A DNA stretch of 60,000 bases from Membranipora membranacea (lineage: Eukaryota; Bryozoa; Gymnolaemata; Cheilostomatida; Membraniporidae). The notes below the pieces were generated by a model. The model was not told the origin of the DNA, ran no database searches, and saw only the letters and a list, made by a program, of their open reading frames with translations. A program made the translations under genes and the position numbers. This document shows positions 10,401 through 25,400 of this stretch, one piece after another (position 1 is the first letter of the stretch; every line of letters begins with the position of its first letter). The DNA lies in assembly GCA_914767715.1 (NCBI GenBank), contig OU612072.1:11596001-11656000 (forward strand). The letters run 5' to 3'.

Positions 10401-13400
10401 AGAGGATGCTAGGTATCTTCGTTCTGACAGCCGGACCTCTTCAAGAGAAGATAAGAATGACCGTGATCGAGACCGGAGACGTGATGATAGAGATGACAGG
10501 AAGAGAGATAGCCGAAATGACAAGAGAAGAGATGATAAGAATGATAGAAGCAGAAGAGATAGAGATAGAGATGATGATAATAGGTCCTCAAGAAGAAGTA
10601 AGTCACCAAGGAGAAGATCAAGATCGCCAGGCAGAAGATCAAGATCGCCAGGCAGAAAATCAAGATCGCCAGGCAGAAGGGGAAGATCTCGATCTGGCAG
10701 CAGTGACAGAAGAGGTAGAACCAGGATGGAGGGAGGAAGACAGGTTACATTGAAGGATAGAGATGGGCGTGGAAGAAGTCCAAGAAAGAGCCCTTCCCCT
10801 AAGAGGAGTAAAAGAGAAACATCTAAGCCTGTTGAAGAAAAGAAGGTTGTCGTACAGCCAAAGAATCGCTGGACCTCCGTTGTGTCACCAACTGTAGAAA
10901 AAGCGAGCAGGTATGTATGGAGGCAATTCGACAAAGCTGTTGATTCCAACAATGCGGATCCTCTCCATTGGTCCAGAAAAATATTAACAGCAAACCTTGT
11001 GACCAGGCAGAATGCTTTGTAGTTTCCTTCAAATTAAAATATAACAATGTGTGTCTTGAAGCAGCCTTTGTTACTTACTTTTAATTTCGAATAAATACAT
11101 CTTGTGATAGCTTGTTGCTTAGAATTGATGTTTAAAATAACCTATTTGAGTTTAATTTATATTTACTAATTATTCAATTGGTGCTGTGCTACAGTAAGCA
11201 AGAGGCCTTGCAGAAGAACAAGGAGGAAGAAGGTCCGTCACACAGGCGTTCGATGGATGCTGAGACAAAGAACAAGCAGTCTCCCCCCTCAAAGTCGGTC
11301 AAGAGTGATGAGGATGTTGACTTGATGAGTCTCATGGACAAAATACCAAGCGACATGAAGCTTACTAGGGCACAGTTTGAGCAGCTGTTACGTGCTCACA
11401 AAGCATCTAATGCCAAAAGAGAACCAAGTCCTGCACCAAGTAATACTTCTTCTAAGGAAAGCAAATCCAGAGGCAGACAAAGGTCAAGGTCACCCGATGT
11501 CAGTGTACGCCTTAAGCTAGGTATGTTCAATTTGTCTGTTGTCAATGTGAACATACTGAAACAAATTGATGCTGAAGTTGCAACTAAATAGAAGGTAGCT
11601 ACAATGTCATTATTATTCTAATTAACAGGATTGGTAGCTGATTTAACAGTGCAAGATCAAGTAGAAGACTGAAGAGAAATTCATAATATTAATGATAGAT
11701 GGAAGACAATGAATTGGAGTTAATTGTATTGGCCAAATGTATTTTGCTCATCAGTGACTCCTGTAAAATGATTTCTAAAATAACTTTTTTTGAAACAGGA
11801 AGCCCAGAGGTAGAGCTACGAAAGTTGATGAAGAGGCCAGCAAGCAGATCCCCTGAGATGTCAAGAGATGCGTTCCTCGCCAGTATAGCCAGGTGAGCCT
11901 GTCTGTCTATTTCCTTTCTTCAACTCGACTTTGAATGTTTAAATCAGGCCAAAGGATGCGTTGCATCATTATACCATCCACTTTTGTTCTATCTGAAGAG
12001 GCCTTCTGAATCTATTGCATGCATGAGCTAAATCTAAAGCTCAAATTGTGGTCACAGATCAGTTGGGTCACATCAGTTGGTGATCATCGTCTGTGAATCA
12101 TTCCATGACTTTAATTCAAATTCATAATTGCAAGCGTAGATTGCAGGCCTATATCTTATTGACCACCTGTGCTCAAGGTGAGATGCAAAATCAAAGACTT
12201 CATGAACCGGTTGTTCTATATTTTTGCATAATTCTTTGTCATGATGCTTGAGTATTGACACGGGCATAGTATTACAATGACCCATCACTACTTGTCATGG
12301 AAGACTAGATTTCAAGGAATTAACGGAACTCGGAGGTGCAGAGCTGTAGCTGAAGACAAATTTCTTGTACCTTCTTTTATTTTGTTATGAATAAATGGCT
12401 ATTAGTCTCAATGTGTTTTGACCAATTGCTTGAAACCTCCTACCTCATGACCACAAGAATATTTTGAGAGCTTATGGTATACCAAAATGGTATATAGCCA
12501 ATGAACACTAATAGCTTACTCTTACCATATCAAATTCCTATTTCATTGATGTGACCCTACTGCGGCTGTAAAGCTCAAGAACAGACAAAACGTCAGATAT
12601 TCAGCATTATTATACATTGTACAAGGATTCCTAATTAGCAGTTATTATGGTGATTAGCTCACCAGGTCGTAAGACAGCTGCTGTATTGTTTGTTTCCAGT
12701 GAGATCAAGTCAAGTTGCATCGTAACTGATATCATCATAACATTGTATTTTCTTTTTTGATGAATCAAATCATACTGAAGAGATTTCCGTTTTAAGTCAA
12801 AATCAGACATGGTGGTTCAACTACTTTGCTGTAAGATGCACTCGCAGTTTTCAATGGAAAGAGCTCCCTAGTTTCATCTACTATCACTGCATCAAAAGTT
12901 TTACTCCACTTAACTACATTGCCATTTACCGACGCATTATGTCCATAAAAAAAGTGGATGCCACTAATGAAGGCAAGATATCTGCAGCTTTTAAATTGAA
13001 AGGCCAAAGGAACTTTTTTGTAAATTGATTTTTGAACAATATGGATACGAATCCATCGGCATAACTGGTGTTTGTTGAAGGACTCAGGTCAGCTTACCTG
13101 ATAAATCAGAATAATACACTGTGACAGACTAATCTTAATTAATCACTTATAATTTATTGCTTCTGCTGAATTGCTGGCACTGCAATATCTTGGGATTCTA
13201 CCAGGATAAGTACAGACAATTTTGTCAGTCCAAGCCACAGATAGTCCATAATTCACATTCAGAATAAATGATTCCTAGTTTTAACCCAAGAATAAGCGTC
13301 ACTTTTATTCCCAGTTCTATATCTGTATGTTTGAAAACTTGTATCTATCTTTTATTTGTTATTGAGTCTTGGAATTTTAATTTTTTAGGGGTGGCAGTGT

Positions 13401-16400
13401 TAAGAAAGAAGCAGATGATGATTACAAGAATTTCAAACTGACTGTACGAGCTGATGGATCTAAGAAAGCTACAGGTAAGTGGGGTCTACCTATTTGTGAA
13501 GATCCTAAAGACTATCGAAAGTTCAATGCAATATATAGTCCTGCACCTAGTTATGCAGTAGTTATGTAATATTTCTACACTAAAAACCTTGCAGCACTTC
13601 TGGGTAAAAATTTTGTTTAGTGTTAGAAATTGTCCTTCCTGGTCAGATATGGGGAATGCATGGGTATGTACTGTCACCACAAGCCAATACGGTGGATTGA
13701 GGTATTTCAGATTTGTTATAGAGTAGTCACAAGTTTCTTCTGAATTGTGATTTAGGGGTCTAAATTTCAGTAAACTGATTTGAGTAACACGCCTCATCGA
13801 CTTTTATGGTGTAGTCTTCGTTTCCCCCTACATCTTTTAGAGGCCGATAATATATTCCATTTACATTCAACAATTATTCTTTCACCTTTCAGTAACTGAC
13901 GATGATTTGTTGGACATCAAGCCTGAGAGGCGTGACAAATCCCCTGTTGTGGCTAAGAAGGAGCGTAGTGAACAACGAGAGAGGGAGCGTAGTGCTGACA
14001 AACCAGATGAGGGGCGTAGAGTGGTCAGAAGGATCGGGGCTATCGGTAGTGCCGCACTGGAGAAACATGCTATAGAGAATGAAAAGGAAAAGTTCCTCCG
14101 AGGTACGGCAGCGACAGATAGGCAATTGTTGTTTTCATACAGGGTATTGGCCTGTCTTGATGAGTGTGTCAAGGCTGGCTAACTGGGATGATTCAAAGTG
14201 GGTTTTTACTATTTGCAGCCTTAGCATGTTATCAAAGAGATTGGCACTCATGAGCAGGCGTTGGTATAATAAAACCTCTGTTGAAGAACCTTGCCCTAAA
14301 CCCTTCGAATTCTGATTCAACAGCAACATACCATTGGAATCATTCTCTTGTTATTCTCAAGATAACCAGGATGACATTTATAAGTTCTATCCTGTATTGT
14401 TGATATTGCATATTCTCTTCGACTATTTCAGAGTTTGAAGAAGCTGAAATGAAGAAGGTATTTGGAGGAGTGCCATTACTGCCTAAACTTTCACAGACTG
14501 AGAGGAATAATATCTCACACCTCATAGAATTCAATAGAGACAAACTTGTGGTATGTAACTCATTCCAATTCACTACGCATAAACAGGCAACATGTTAAGT
14601 TTCTACTTGTGCATCCAGTTCATCAAATTGTAATTTTTATAACTGGACAGCGATGCCACTGCGTAGATGAGATAGCGTCTTGGCATTCTGAGTTCAATTC
14701 CTATAATTTACATTTTGTTTTGAATGAGTTTGATGAAGTCACTCCTGAGCACCATAATGTTGTTTGAATGCCTTCATGAAAAATTTGAGCACCTATCAGA
14801 AGCAGTGACCAATTTTGCTATTTTTTCTAAATAAACATTGTAGTATAGTCAATTTTTGTTCAAATTTTGTTTTGTAGAAATGTGAGAAGCAGCTGTTAAT
14901 GCTACAGGATAACCAGAGTGAAGTTATGAAGAATATGAGACATGCCAGTGTTGGAGAGCAGTATCATCTCGATAAAACTCTCTCTTATAATATCAGACTA
15001 CAGAACGAGATCACTGTCGAGATGAAGGTTAGCTGAGCACATAATCATCAAATAAGTTTGTATACCATAAAGGCTTAAATATTGGCTAGCCTAACACCGA
15101 TTATCGCTTGGTAAAATAGGAGTTTATATGATGTTATGAGGCAAAGTAAATATCAGCTAGCCATAAAATTCCCTACTTCAAGCCTGCTATAAATGGCTAA
15201 CTTAACCTCCTGCGCATACTATACTCCTCTAAGGTAAATCAATTCTTATTGGGTGTATGAGTAAGGATTTTACTCCAGTAATATTTAGGGTAATGATGTT
15301 TCAAAGCATGGTTAAAGACTTTGTTTGAGGCTGCTCTTTTGTATCACATCTTATTCTCCATATCTTATTCTATCATGTGAGCGATTTTCAGCTTTAGAAT
15401 CCAAATATTGAGGAAGTTATGGCCTCTCAAACTTCCAGGGTGATTGCCTTCAATCGGCATTGGGAATAAGCGGATGTTTCCCCTGGGGTGCGTCACAACC
15501 ATAGACATGTGTTTTGTCTATGGTCATACTTATTATTAGTTATTATATGATGATCAAAATTCAGACCTGGGTGGGAACCGAACCCGGGTCCCCATACCTA
15601 TAGGCAACGACGCTACCATCACGCCACTTGGACCAACTAGGTTAGCCAGTAGACAATACAGCTCAGTGTTAGCGCCGTTGCCTGCATAGCCATTTGGACC
15701 TGGGTTCGAGACCGTTACAGATCTGAACATTTTGATCATCAACATATTTATTAGTGTATCGTAATAAGTATGATGGTTGTGACGTACCCTAGGGATTGCC
15801 GGCTGATTCTTACTGCCGATAAATTGCCGTCACCTTGGAAGTTTGAGAGGCCATAACTTCCTCAATATTTGGATTCTAAAGCTGAAAATCGCTCACATGA
15901 TAGAATAAAATATGAAGAATAAGATGTGATACAAAAGAGCAGCCTCAAACAAAGTCTTTAACAAATAGTTCAAATCAATCTTATCTTGTTCTCTTTGAAG
16001 ACAAAGGCTGCCTTCTCTTATATGCGATAAACTGGATAGTAAGATTGTAAGATTGTTAGTACATGGCATAGCTTGCACTTCTATATATTTATATATCTGT
16101 GCCATAGAACACACATCTATGTATATATATATATATATATATATAGATAGATATATATATGTCTGTGGTTTAGGAGCTGAAGAAAGTAGTTAGAGATGAT
16201 GAGCTGGCCCTGGATGAGCAGGCTGAGCAGGAGAGAAAACTCCGAGATATTCAGAGGAAGAAGATCGCCGCCGCTAAGTCACTGGATAGTAGGAAAGAGA
16301 AAGCTAAACAACCTTCTCCGCCTCCTGACAAAATAGTAAGTTGTCAACCTGGTAAATTCTTTGATATAGTTTGAACAATAAGCCTGCATAAGGAGTTGTT

Positions 16401-19400
16401 CCCCAACACATACCAGCAGACCAAAGCTGATTTGAAGGCAGCAAATTTGATCAAACTTGATCTACTGAATCTTATAGAGAATAATTTAAACGTTTGTAAT
16501 GATACTGCTCATTTTTTTGTTGCCTATGCATCAATTTACCTTAGCTGTTTTATAGTAACACACAAATGGAATGAAATCATTTTTATTTCATGAAGAAAAC
16601 CTTCAAACCTGCTGTAATATATACTGTGGTTTTCGCTCTAAAAGAGATGTGTTTCCTAATCTCACACTCGTTTGGATTATGTTTCTTTGTTGCATAAAGG
16701 GCAGGTTCTTTCTTAATGTGACCATCAGTATAGTCATCTAATGTTCTCACCTAATGACGGGTAAGAGGGAGAAGAATTTAACATTTGGCATACACTTTCA
16801 TGGGCTGAGCCATATTATTGATACCATGATTCTTTGTTTTCTCTTTAGGATCGTAAATATCGTCGTGCTATAGAAGACCAGTTGATGGGTAAGACTAAGG
16901 CTAAGTCTGACAGCGCTGCCAGTAAGGAGTCCGCGAGTAAGGAAGGAGAGACTAAGTCTAAAGTAGGTCTGAGTAAGGCTGGAGGCACTAAAGTGGAGTA
17001 CTACGATCCAGGTACCCACTGGTGTAAAACTTGTAACTTTGTAGCCTTTAAACTGTATGGATACCTGGAGCATCTGCAAACTTCTAGTCATATGAAGGTG
17101 GGATATTATTTTCTGTACTTTTGTAAATTTTGAGCATGTTCTTCCACAGTCCCATTCTAAACACACAAACTGCTCAGATGGAAATCTCACGCAGATTTTA
17201 AAGGGTGGAGATTCTGAGTCACATCAATTCTACTATTAAGACACCAGCAGCTCGGTGAGATTGTCTCCAAATGCAAGCCAACAGGATCAAACATGATTGA
17301 TTTTGATCTGGTTTTGGAGTTGCACATCACTTAGTGACTCCTGATGCAGGCATAATGTAGAGCAAACTTGATCCAGTGTTGACCATGGAGCAAAAGGCCT
17401 TGTTATACAACCCCAAAAGCCGCTCTGTGTGGCTACTAGAACTGAAAATACTGCTGATTGCCCTGGCTGGCATTCGTCCCAAGAGCTGGAATGTCTTGAT
17501 TGCACATTGCCTCATATCACCGATCAATGTCCTTGGCAGTTCAGAGTTTTCTATATGTATGGTAAATATGAGGCAGGACGTATCACAGATTGCTTCGGAT
17601 CTCAGTTTTGCTGCATTCCCAAGCTACTAAGTAACTAAATGATGTTCTAAGTCAGCGAATCATTTGTGTTGTTTGTAGAGAAGAGAGAAAATTGGGAAGC
17701 CGTGGATGCCAGATGAAGTTAAGAACCCACCTCGTAAATCTCTCATATCTCGTCAGGAAACTTTAGTACAGCCTATGAAAGGTAATGATGCACAGTAGTA
17801 GCAACATCTTACTGTAATCTTCCTTCCTAGATATACACTGTGCTATGGCATGATTTCGTACCCAGATTTGATGTGCAATGTTTTTGTTTGTATGGTGATT
17901 TGCTTGAAGTTTAAAGCTGAGCGTTTTCTCGGTACTTCACAGCACAGGGAATATATCAGTTTTATATTAAGAAAACCAATTCTGAAAAAGATTCCGTTTG
18001 AAAAAATTCTTAGCATGGCAAAAACTCCGAGACATAGTTATCCGAAAACCAATGATTCAAAGTTGTCTTTCCTTTGCTCGTTGTCTTCAAAGAGAGGATA
18101 ATACTGAACTAAACTCCTCCATTTATACCGATTGTAGGAGTTGAGTTTATACATCCAGTAGATGCTTTTTATTGTAATATATGTAACTGGTTCACTGGAG
18201 ATAAAGACTCACTAGAATATCATCTGAAAACTCAGGAACACGATACTCATTACCAGGTAACAGCCACACACTGGCATCGAGAATACACTATTAGTATACT
18301 TACCACAAACACTGACATGGAGAGTAAACTATTAGTATGTGTATAACTCAAACTATGAGTCAATTGAACCTAAGTATGTAATGTGCTCACCACAAAATTA
18401 AGAATATGAATATGGGACGTCACACCCGATTCTCTGTGACGATTCGTGGCTAATTGATCAGAGATGTACATACATACAATGGTTTATCGCCTGATCAGTG
18501 ATGGTAACATTTAATCCTATCGTTTGATACCTGAAAAAACCTATCCTTTTCTCACATAATTGTTCTTGGCATAGTTCAGGCGGTCAAACACTATCCTAGG
18601 TTTTTGTAGGGGTATTCCACTATCAAGGAAAGCCAAATCACTTGACTTAATAGGAATACCACTTCCGGCAGAACGGGCACAGTTTAACCATTTGAGCACT
18701 ATTCAGCAACCTCTCATTTTCTACCTGTGTTTAAAGATTATGATTTGTTGAATTCTTGCCCTTCGCTTTATAACATAACACATGGATTCTGTAGGCCTTT
18801 GTGACGGACAATCCGATGTATGAGAAGAGATATAAGATAGATAAAGAGTCAGGACTTCAAGAGGCCAAGAAACTGGAGGAGAAGAGGAAAGAAGAGCAGG
18901 AGCGTAGACTAGAGGCTGAGAGGGAGGAGAATGAGAGACGGAGAGAGGCTGATAAACGCAGAGATAAGGAGAAACGAGAGGTATGTACCAACAGTATAAA
19001 TAATGATGAATAATAATAGGTTTAGTTATATATGTGGAGCGGCGCAGTGGGTAAGGCATGGGTCTTTCAATTGAAAGGTCCTGTGTTCGATTCCTGGCGT
19101 GTCACGGTGGTGTCAGCAAGAGCATCCGACCACAATTGCTCCTGTGCCCCATCAGGATCCAGTCCGTAGACCCGTACTGATACTGAGACAAAAAACCAAG
19201 CGCCATCATAGTTTCTCACTTGGTATCACAGGGTATCGAGACTATAAATGGACGTGGGTTTTTTTAGTTATATATATAAATAAACTGATCATTATTTGAT
19301 ATTCATATTCATATACCGCTTAATGTGATCCACGATTGGTAACTTCTAAGCGGCGAACACTGCATAATTACTGCCTGGTCCCTGGTTCCAAGCCCTGCAT

Positions 19401-22400
19401 AACCGCACTGGCTAATGGCTATATCCTGCTGCATAGGGATTCGGGAAAGGTTTTACCTCCTGCAGTGGTGACACTGAACCTCTTGTTCTAGACATATGCA
19501 ATAAGTTTATAACTAGTGGAGAAAAATACTTGCAGGAGATAGAAGTTTAATTTTTCGCGCATGCTTGAAATATTGAAATTTATTGCTAGCTGACAAATAT
19601 TTTTTCCTCTTGGGTATTTCTCAATTCTTGCTAATACAAACTAGGAAAATTTGTGCAAAATGGGGAATTATACAAAATGAAATTTTATGGGAACTTCTAC
19701 AGATTCAGAATAGGATTGGCAATGGATTTCTGGCTACTCTATTTTAAGAATAATCTCCACAACCCTAAGCCACCTCAAAATTATACCTTAATCAGGCTAG
19801 CCTCCAACCGCCTCAAATATTAGCAACCTTTCGACTGAATAAAACTTTACGAGGGATTAATTAGTAATATGCTGATACGTACCACAAATATGAAACAAAG
19901 GTAATGAATTTGCAATTAGCAATTCAGAACAATAGTGAAAAAAACATCATGTGAGGTGAAAACAACAGTTTCACCCGCATTTGGGGTTAAGGGACAAGTT
20001 AAATGACGATAGTTTGCACCACCCATGTTGTTTTTACTGTTGATACCAGCACATTTTCATTGTTGAAATGGTAAAGTTATACAATTTTTTTTATCTTTAT
20101 ATGCAAATCTATTCTCGTGCTATCTGACTTCATCATAAATCAAAATATGGCCACAAATTTGACCCGATAATCAGGACCGATAATCAGGACCGCCCCCTCA
20201 ATGTTATGATTATGGCTTGATTAATCCTCTCTATCGAGGAATGGTGGTTTTGATTTCCAGCATTGGTAAGCTACGGCAACAGTGTGAGGTTTTAAATTTG
20301 AATCGATGATTTATGCCAAGAATTAGTTTATAATAATTGCTGCATTGTAATATCCATACGGGAGCGTGGCGCTGGCCGCGTCCATGTCCGCAAACCAGAA
20401 TGGATCAGGTCAACAAACAGTACCAACATGGATCTTTTGTGTTTGAGAATTTCTCAACCTTCACTTTGTGGTCCGAATATGATGAGAAGTTTATTGGACT
20501 TTTGTGTTAAAAATTAAATCTTGGTGCAAACTCTCCCAATAACCAAAGAATTTGATGGGGACTGTGATAATTTAAAATGCAAATGAAAATGACAGTAATT
20601 GAGTTATTTAGTCTCATGTCAGTGACGATTTAGCATATTCACTGGTTGTGGTGATGTGACCTCTCTAATCCTGAGTGATGACGTGTGTTCACCTTGTACC
20701 TTACCTTAGCGTGGTGCGTCACACATGACAGTATAAAAGGGAAAATTTTCAAGATAGCAGCTGTCCGTCAAAAGTCAGTTTGAAAACATCCGTACAAGAT
20801 CTAAAAAGCTTATCTCTTATAAAGCATTTTTCCCAAATCACACCGATGAATTGCACATGGCTACTCAATTCCTTACTTTCATATTTCAATTGGACTTTTA
20901 GTCAACTATGTTTAGCTCTAGCAGCATCCTACCCGGGAATCCTATCTTGCCCAAATATATTTATAATTGTCACAAAACAATTTGGCTTTACATAAACTGA
21001 AATTCATAATAAAAAATTGAATTTAATCCTCACGGATTCATGTTTCACCCAGTGACTCCATTTGGCAGACTCTATTTCACATCCTGGTGGGCAGGATGTT
21101 TTGTCTAAGGGTGGCAGGCAAGTATGATTGATGAGATATTGAACACATGATTAACACAATCATACGTAATTAGCGCTCACACCTTCAAGGGGAGCAGATG
21201 TTCTGCTCTCATTTATTAAAAATATATTAATTTATTTTTTGCCTCAAGAGTCTTAGGTCAGAAATAGGTGTTTGGCAATACCAGTCTTATACCGAGTTAC
21301 CTTTTACTTTGTGTCTATCAGTGAACAGGTCAATCAATCTACCTCTGTTACTTTCTTGATCAGTATTTTGCCTGCAAGAAAGTATCCCATAAAAAAAGAC
21401 ATGAAACTAAATATTATTACCTCAGAGGATTAAATATTGGCAGAAGTTGAGTTTCGCTGGCTTGGTGGTGACTTAGTGTGTCAGCCAGCACCAATCGTTT
21501 TTGCTGATGTTATTGTGGTGGGGTTGAGTAATTGTAAGTACGCTATTCCAAGCGTATTCGGAAAGGCAAACATTTCCTCCTGCGAATACCTGACTATCAC
21601 TTAGGACAGTTCAATGTTAAAGCATAGAAAACATCAGTATCCAACTCAGACAATGTCTCTGATAATATTCAGATTTTGCTCATATATGATTTTCGAATTA
21701 TTCTTGATACCCTATCAGTCACTCAAGCCATCATAATCTACAAGCCAAGGCTCCTTGGAAGTCATAGCTGGATTGGATAGCAATAATTAATGATATAGTA
21801 CTTTCACAAGTAGAAAACAAACACTGCTACGGCCTATCTGTATAACATACCTTTTGCATGACATCAGCGAGACATTCATGACTTCGTTTATCCACTAGAC
21901 AATTTATTGCATGGTTTCTCCTATCTGCTCATACAGGAGGAGTCCAAACGTAAGAATGAGAAGTTTCTGAAGCTGCAGGCTAAGAAGAGAGCCGAGGTGT
22001 TAGCTATAACAAGGGGGGATGAGGATGATGTGATGGAGGTGACTTACCCTGCTCCTGGAGCTGGACCGACTGCTGCTGAAACTAAGAAAATGGAAAAGGT
22101 TGTCGAAACAGCCCAGGAGGTAAGACTCATCGTGTAGTTATATAGCACACTGATCATGTGATAGACCAAGGAGTCTCCAACTCCTTGGATAGACTGTGGC
22201 GTGATACATACATATATACATATATACATATAACATAGACATACAAGTACGTATTTATGTATGTATGTATTATTTATGTATATGTATTGAGTTCTGGAGC
22301 ATTTCCATTTGAATATTTATTGTGTTGATATAGGCCAGTCAGTGGGGTTGAATAGGTCATTCAGCTTGCATAGTCTACATGCTGTTGCTTGGTATTAGGG

Positions 22401-25400
22401 ATCACAACAACCGCAAATTCTCCACATACTGACGAGCCTCCTGAAATTAATGAACGATGATGATTGAAGATGAAATTGTGACACACTTGATCATCCCTAC
22501 TGAACCTCTTAATTCTGACTCTCCAATCTATATAAGCCATGTGCTGAGTCCTTTTTTAAAAGTTGAAATACCTTCCCATTTTCCTGGAGCCCAACAACCG
22601 GCATGATGCAACAGCACTGCAATCAAGACTGGCATCAATCAATTATGATAACAATCTTTAAGTCTTCTTTGTTAAAACCTTTTTTTTCCAAATTAATTTT
22701 CAATTACGCTGGCGGTCGACGCGTCATTTATGACCGCACAAGAAATTTTATTCGGCAGATCATATTGGCACGTCTCTTGGCATGGTTCAGGCGATATATA
22801 AAAATTCTTGTGTGGCTGTTTTTGCATATTTATTTTGCGGTTGAGGTTGTTAGGTGCATAAGATTTAATATTTAATTATGCAATTTAGTATAATTTTATG
22901 TATTTATTTTATAATATGGTAGGGTGGGGTCGGGAGCAGCTCTGCAGCTGGACGCAACTCTAGCGGTAGGCCATCAACTGAGAATTTTGGTGATATCTTG
23001 GTGGTCAAAGATGATTGTCTTTATCTGCCATGATTAATTTAACACATGATGCATACATATGCCAACAAAGTGTCCCCTGTTTGTATAATCTCCGGTTATC
23101 AACCTTTTTGTTGACTTACCTGCCACCATAAAGACAAGGAAATCAATTAGGAATACTCTGGCTTGATCCTCAGATACTGCAGATAATGCAACGGATAATC
23201 CAACAGTTTTCAGATGTTCACTTTGGATTAAAATGTAATAATTGTACAGAGTTAAAACGTCTGTATAGCCAACAGAAATGGCTGACGATGTGTGAACGAA
23301 AACAGCATGAACTATTGCACCCAAGTTTAGCTGTTCTTAACTAAGAGATTGATTGACCATTGTCACTTTTGTATTTCCTCCTGTATGAGTGGTTTAACCT
23401 TAGGGCCTACCCAGAGCGGTACACAGTGCAGTTTAATAAGTGAAAAACTGGTTAAAGCAGTGAACAACAAAAAAATGAAGTTTATGACATCGTTTGTCCT
23501 AATGTCTCATCATTGCTGTCTAATTAAGATTTATGAATATGGCAGCTGTGTATGGAGCAAAAGCCATAGACAATGTACCGAATGATCTGAGAGGGGGTAT
23601 GGATATTGTTTTTTGTTATTTTAGAGAATTAAGAGAGAACTACTGGAGAAAACTCGAGCTAAGAAAGCCGGAGTTACTCCTAATGTCGATGAGCTTGGTA
23701 AAGTGGAGAGCCCTCAAGAGAGAGCTGCCAAACTAGCTGCTGCTAAGAAATCGGTAAGCTGAGATAGGAGCTTTATGTATACCTGGCTCAATGTTCATCC
23801 ACCTACCACCAAAATGAGATCGAGGGGTCCAGTACTGGCTACAACTGCAGTGTTGTATGCAAGTCTGAAAATCTCCCTGATATGGTGTCAGCAAAGACTA
23901 TTAGCTGCCCTATTTACCAATGAATGTATGCTCTGCTCATCGATGTCACTTGGCATGTTAATGCAAAAAAAGCTGCAAAAAGTTTGCTTTACTTTTTTGT
24001 TTTTTTTTATTGATTAATACATTTTCACTGTATAAGACGGCTCGCCTATTGCGTTGATCCCATGTTGTCATGCCGCAACAGACATCCTGCCAAACTTTTC
24101 GGACCATTGAAAGACTTAGGAATATTTTAACTCAATCTAATCCTTTTGACTTCTCTCAATTTCAGGTAAAAGCGAAGGCAGCTGAGATAGAGGAGGCTGT
24201 ATACGGTCCTAAAGCCCCGCCTGCCTCTTCTAGTCCAGCCACCACTGCAGCAGCTGATACTAGTCTGGAGACAACACAGATCCCACCTGGTATATTTCTA
24301 CCTGATGATGTGGTCAAGAAGAGTATCGAGAAGGCATCAGGCAAGGTAAGATAGGTCAACCAGTCGACTAGTATCTACGAAGAAATACTTGGCTGCTAAC
24401 ATGAAGAATAGCATCTTGAAAGGTGTCCAATGGGAAGGCTGAGAAATGCCAAATATCACACTTTCTGGGACATAAACAATTTTCTACAGCACATGTAGAC
24501 TTATATTATTATGTTTAAGGCTTTGGTCCTATTTACATACACGGCTAAGTTACCTAGTTTCTATTTCCAGTGAAATATGTCTCACAAAGCTTATAGCGAG
24601 AGATACAAAGGATCAATCAAGGTTTTGTCTTTGCTACCGTCAAAGGAGGCCACTGTTTCAAATTATTAAATAGTTTTATTTTTGTATTTGATAGAATGAG
24701 AATGCACCTGTTCCGATACCAACTGAATCTCTGACTACAATCACCACACCCAAACTCGCCCCTCCACTACCCACTACTACCACTCCTACCAGCACCAGCA
24801 GTGGTAAGAAGGAAACTATCTCACCCTTTGTACAGAAGATGATGGCCATGGAGAAATCTGGAGAAATAGTCACCACTAAATCTATACAACAGCAACATCA
24901 ACAGGCCAGATTCTCTCTGCCACCACCAGGTAATTGTGGATGACATAACAATTTTTTAGGTCTACACAATGAAATTAAAGTAGTTGCAGGAGGAAAAACA
25001 TGCCTTTTTGCACACAGTCAAATTTTATGAATAGCTAACATAGACTCAACCTCGCAACTTTATAAATGCCTCAACCTTAGCTAAAATTGATGCTAGCTAA
25101 CATTATGTCACCCCAAACTGGCAAAACCAAACTCTAGCTAACATTTCCTCCTCCAAGGTAATTGTTGTTTTATGTTTACTCTTGTGTATTGGTATGTTTG
25201 TAAAATTATAAATGAGCTATGCAACCAAAACAGTAACAACTTGATTGATAACTGTGAACAATCGAATTTCAGGCGTGGTCAGGCCCACATTGCTACCAAA
25301 TATCGGTATGTTGCTCTGTCATGGTTCAATGTTATTTCCTGTTCGCCAATGATAAGTTTTATTATCAGTTTGACTTATATTTTGAAGCCAGCTAGGTGCA

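Noticed and set aside
10374-10952. 192-residue minus-strand frame rich in Leu and Ser
   Set aside because: It is the antisense reading of the RS-domain exon of ZNF318.
22603-22875. 90-residue plus-strand frame in a ZNF318 intron
   Set aside because: Composition is that of AT-rich non-coding DNA; no supporting signals and ZNF318 exons on either side join without it.
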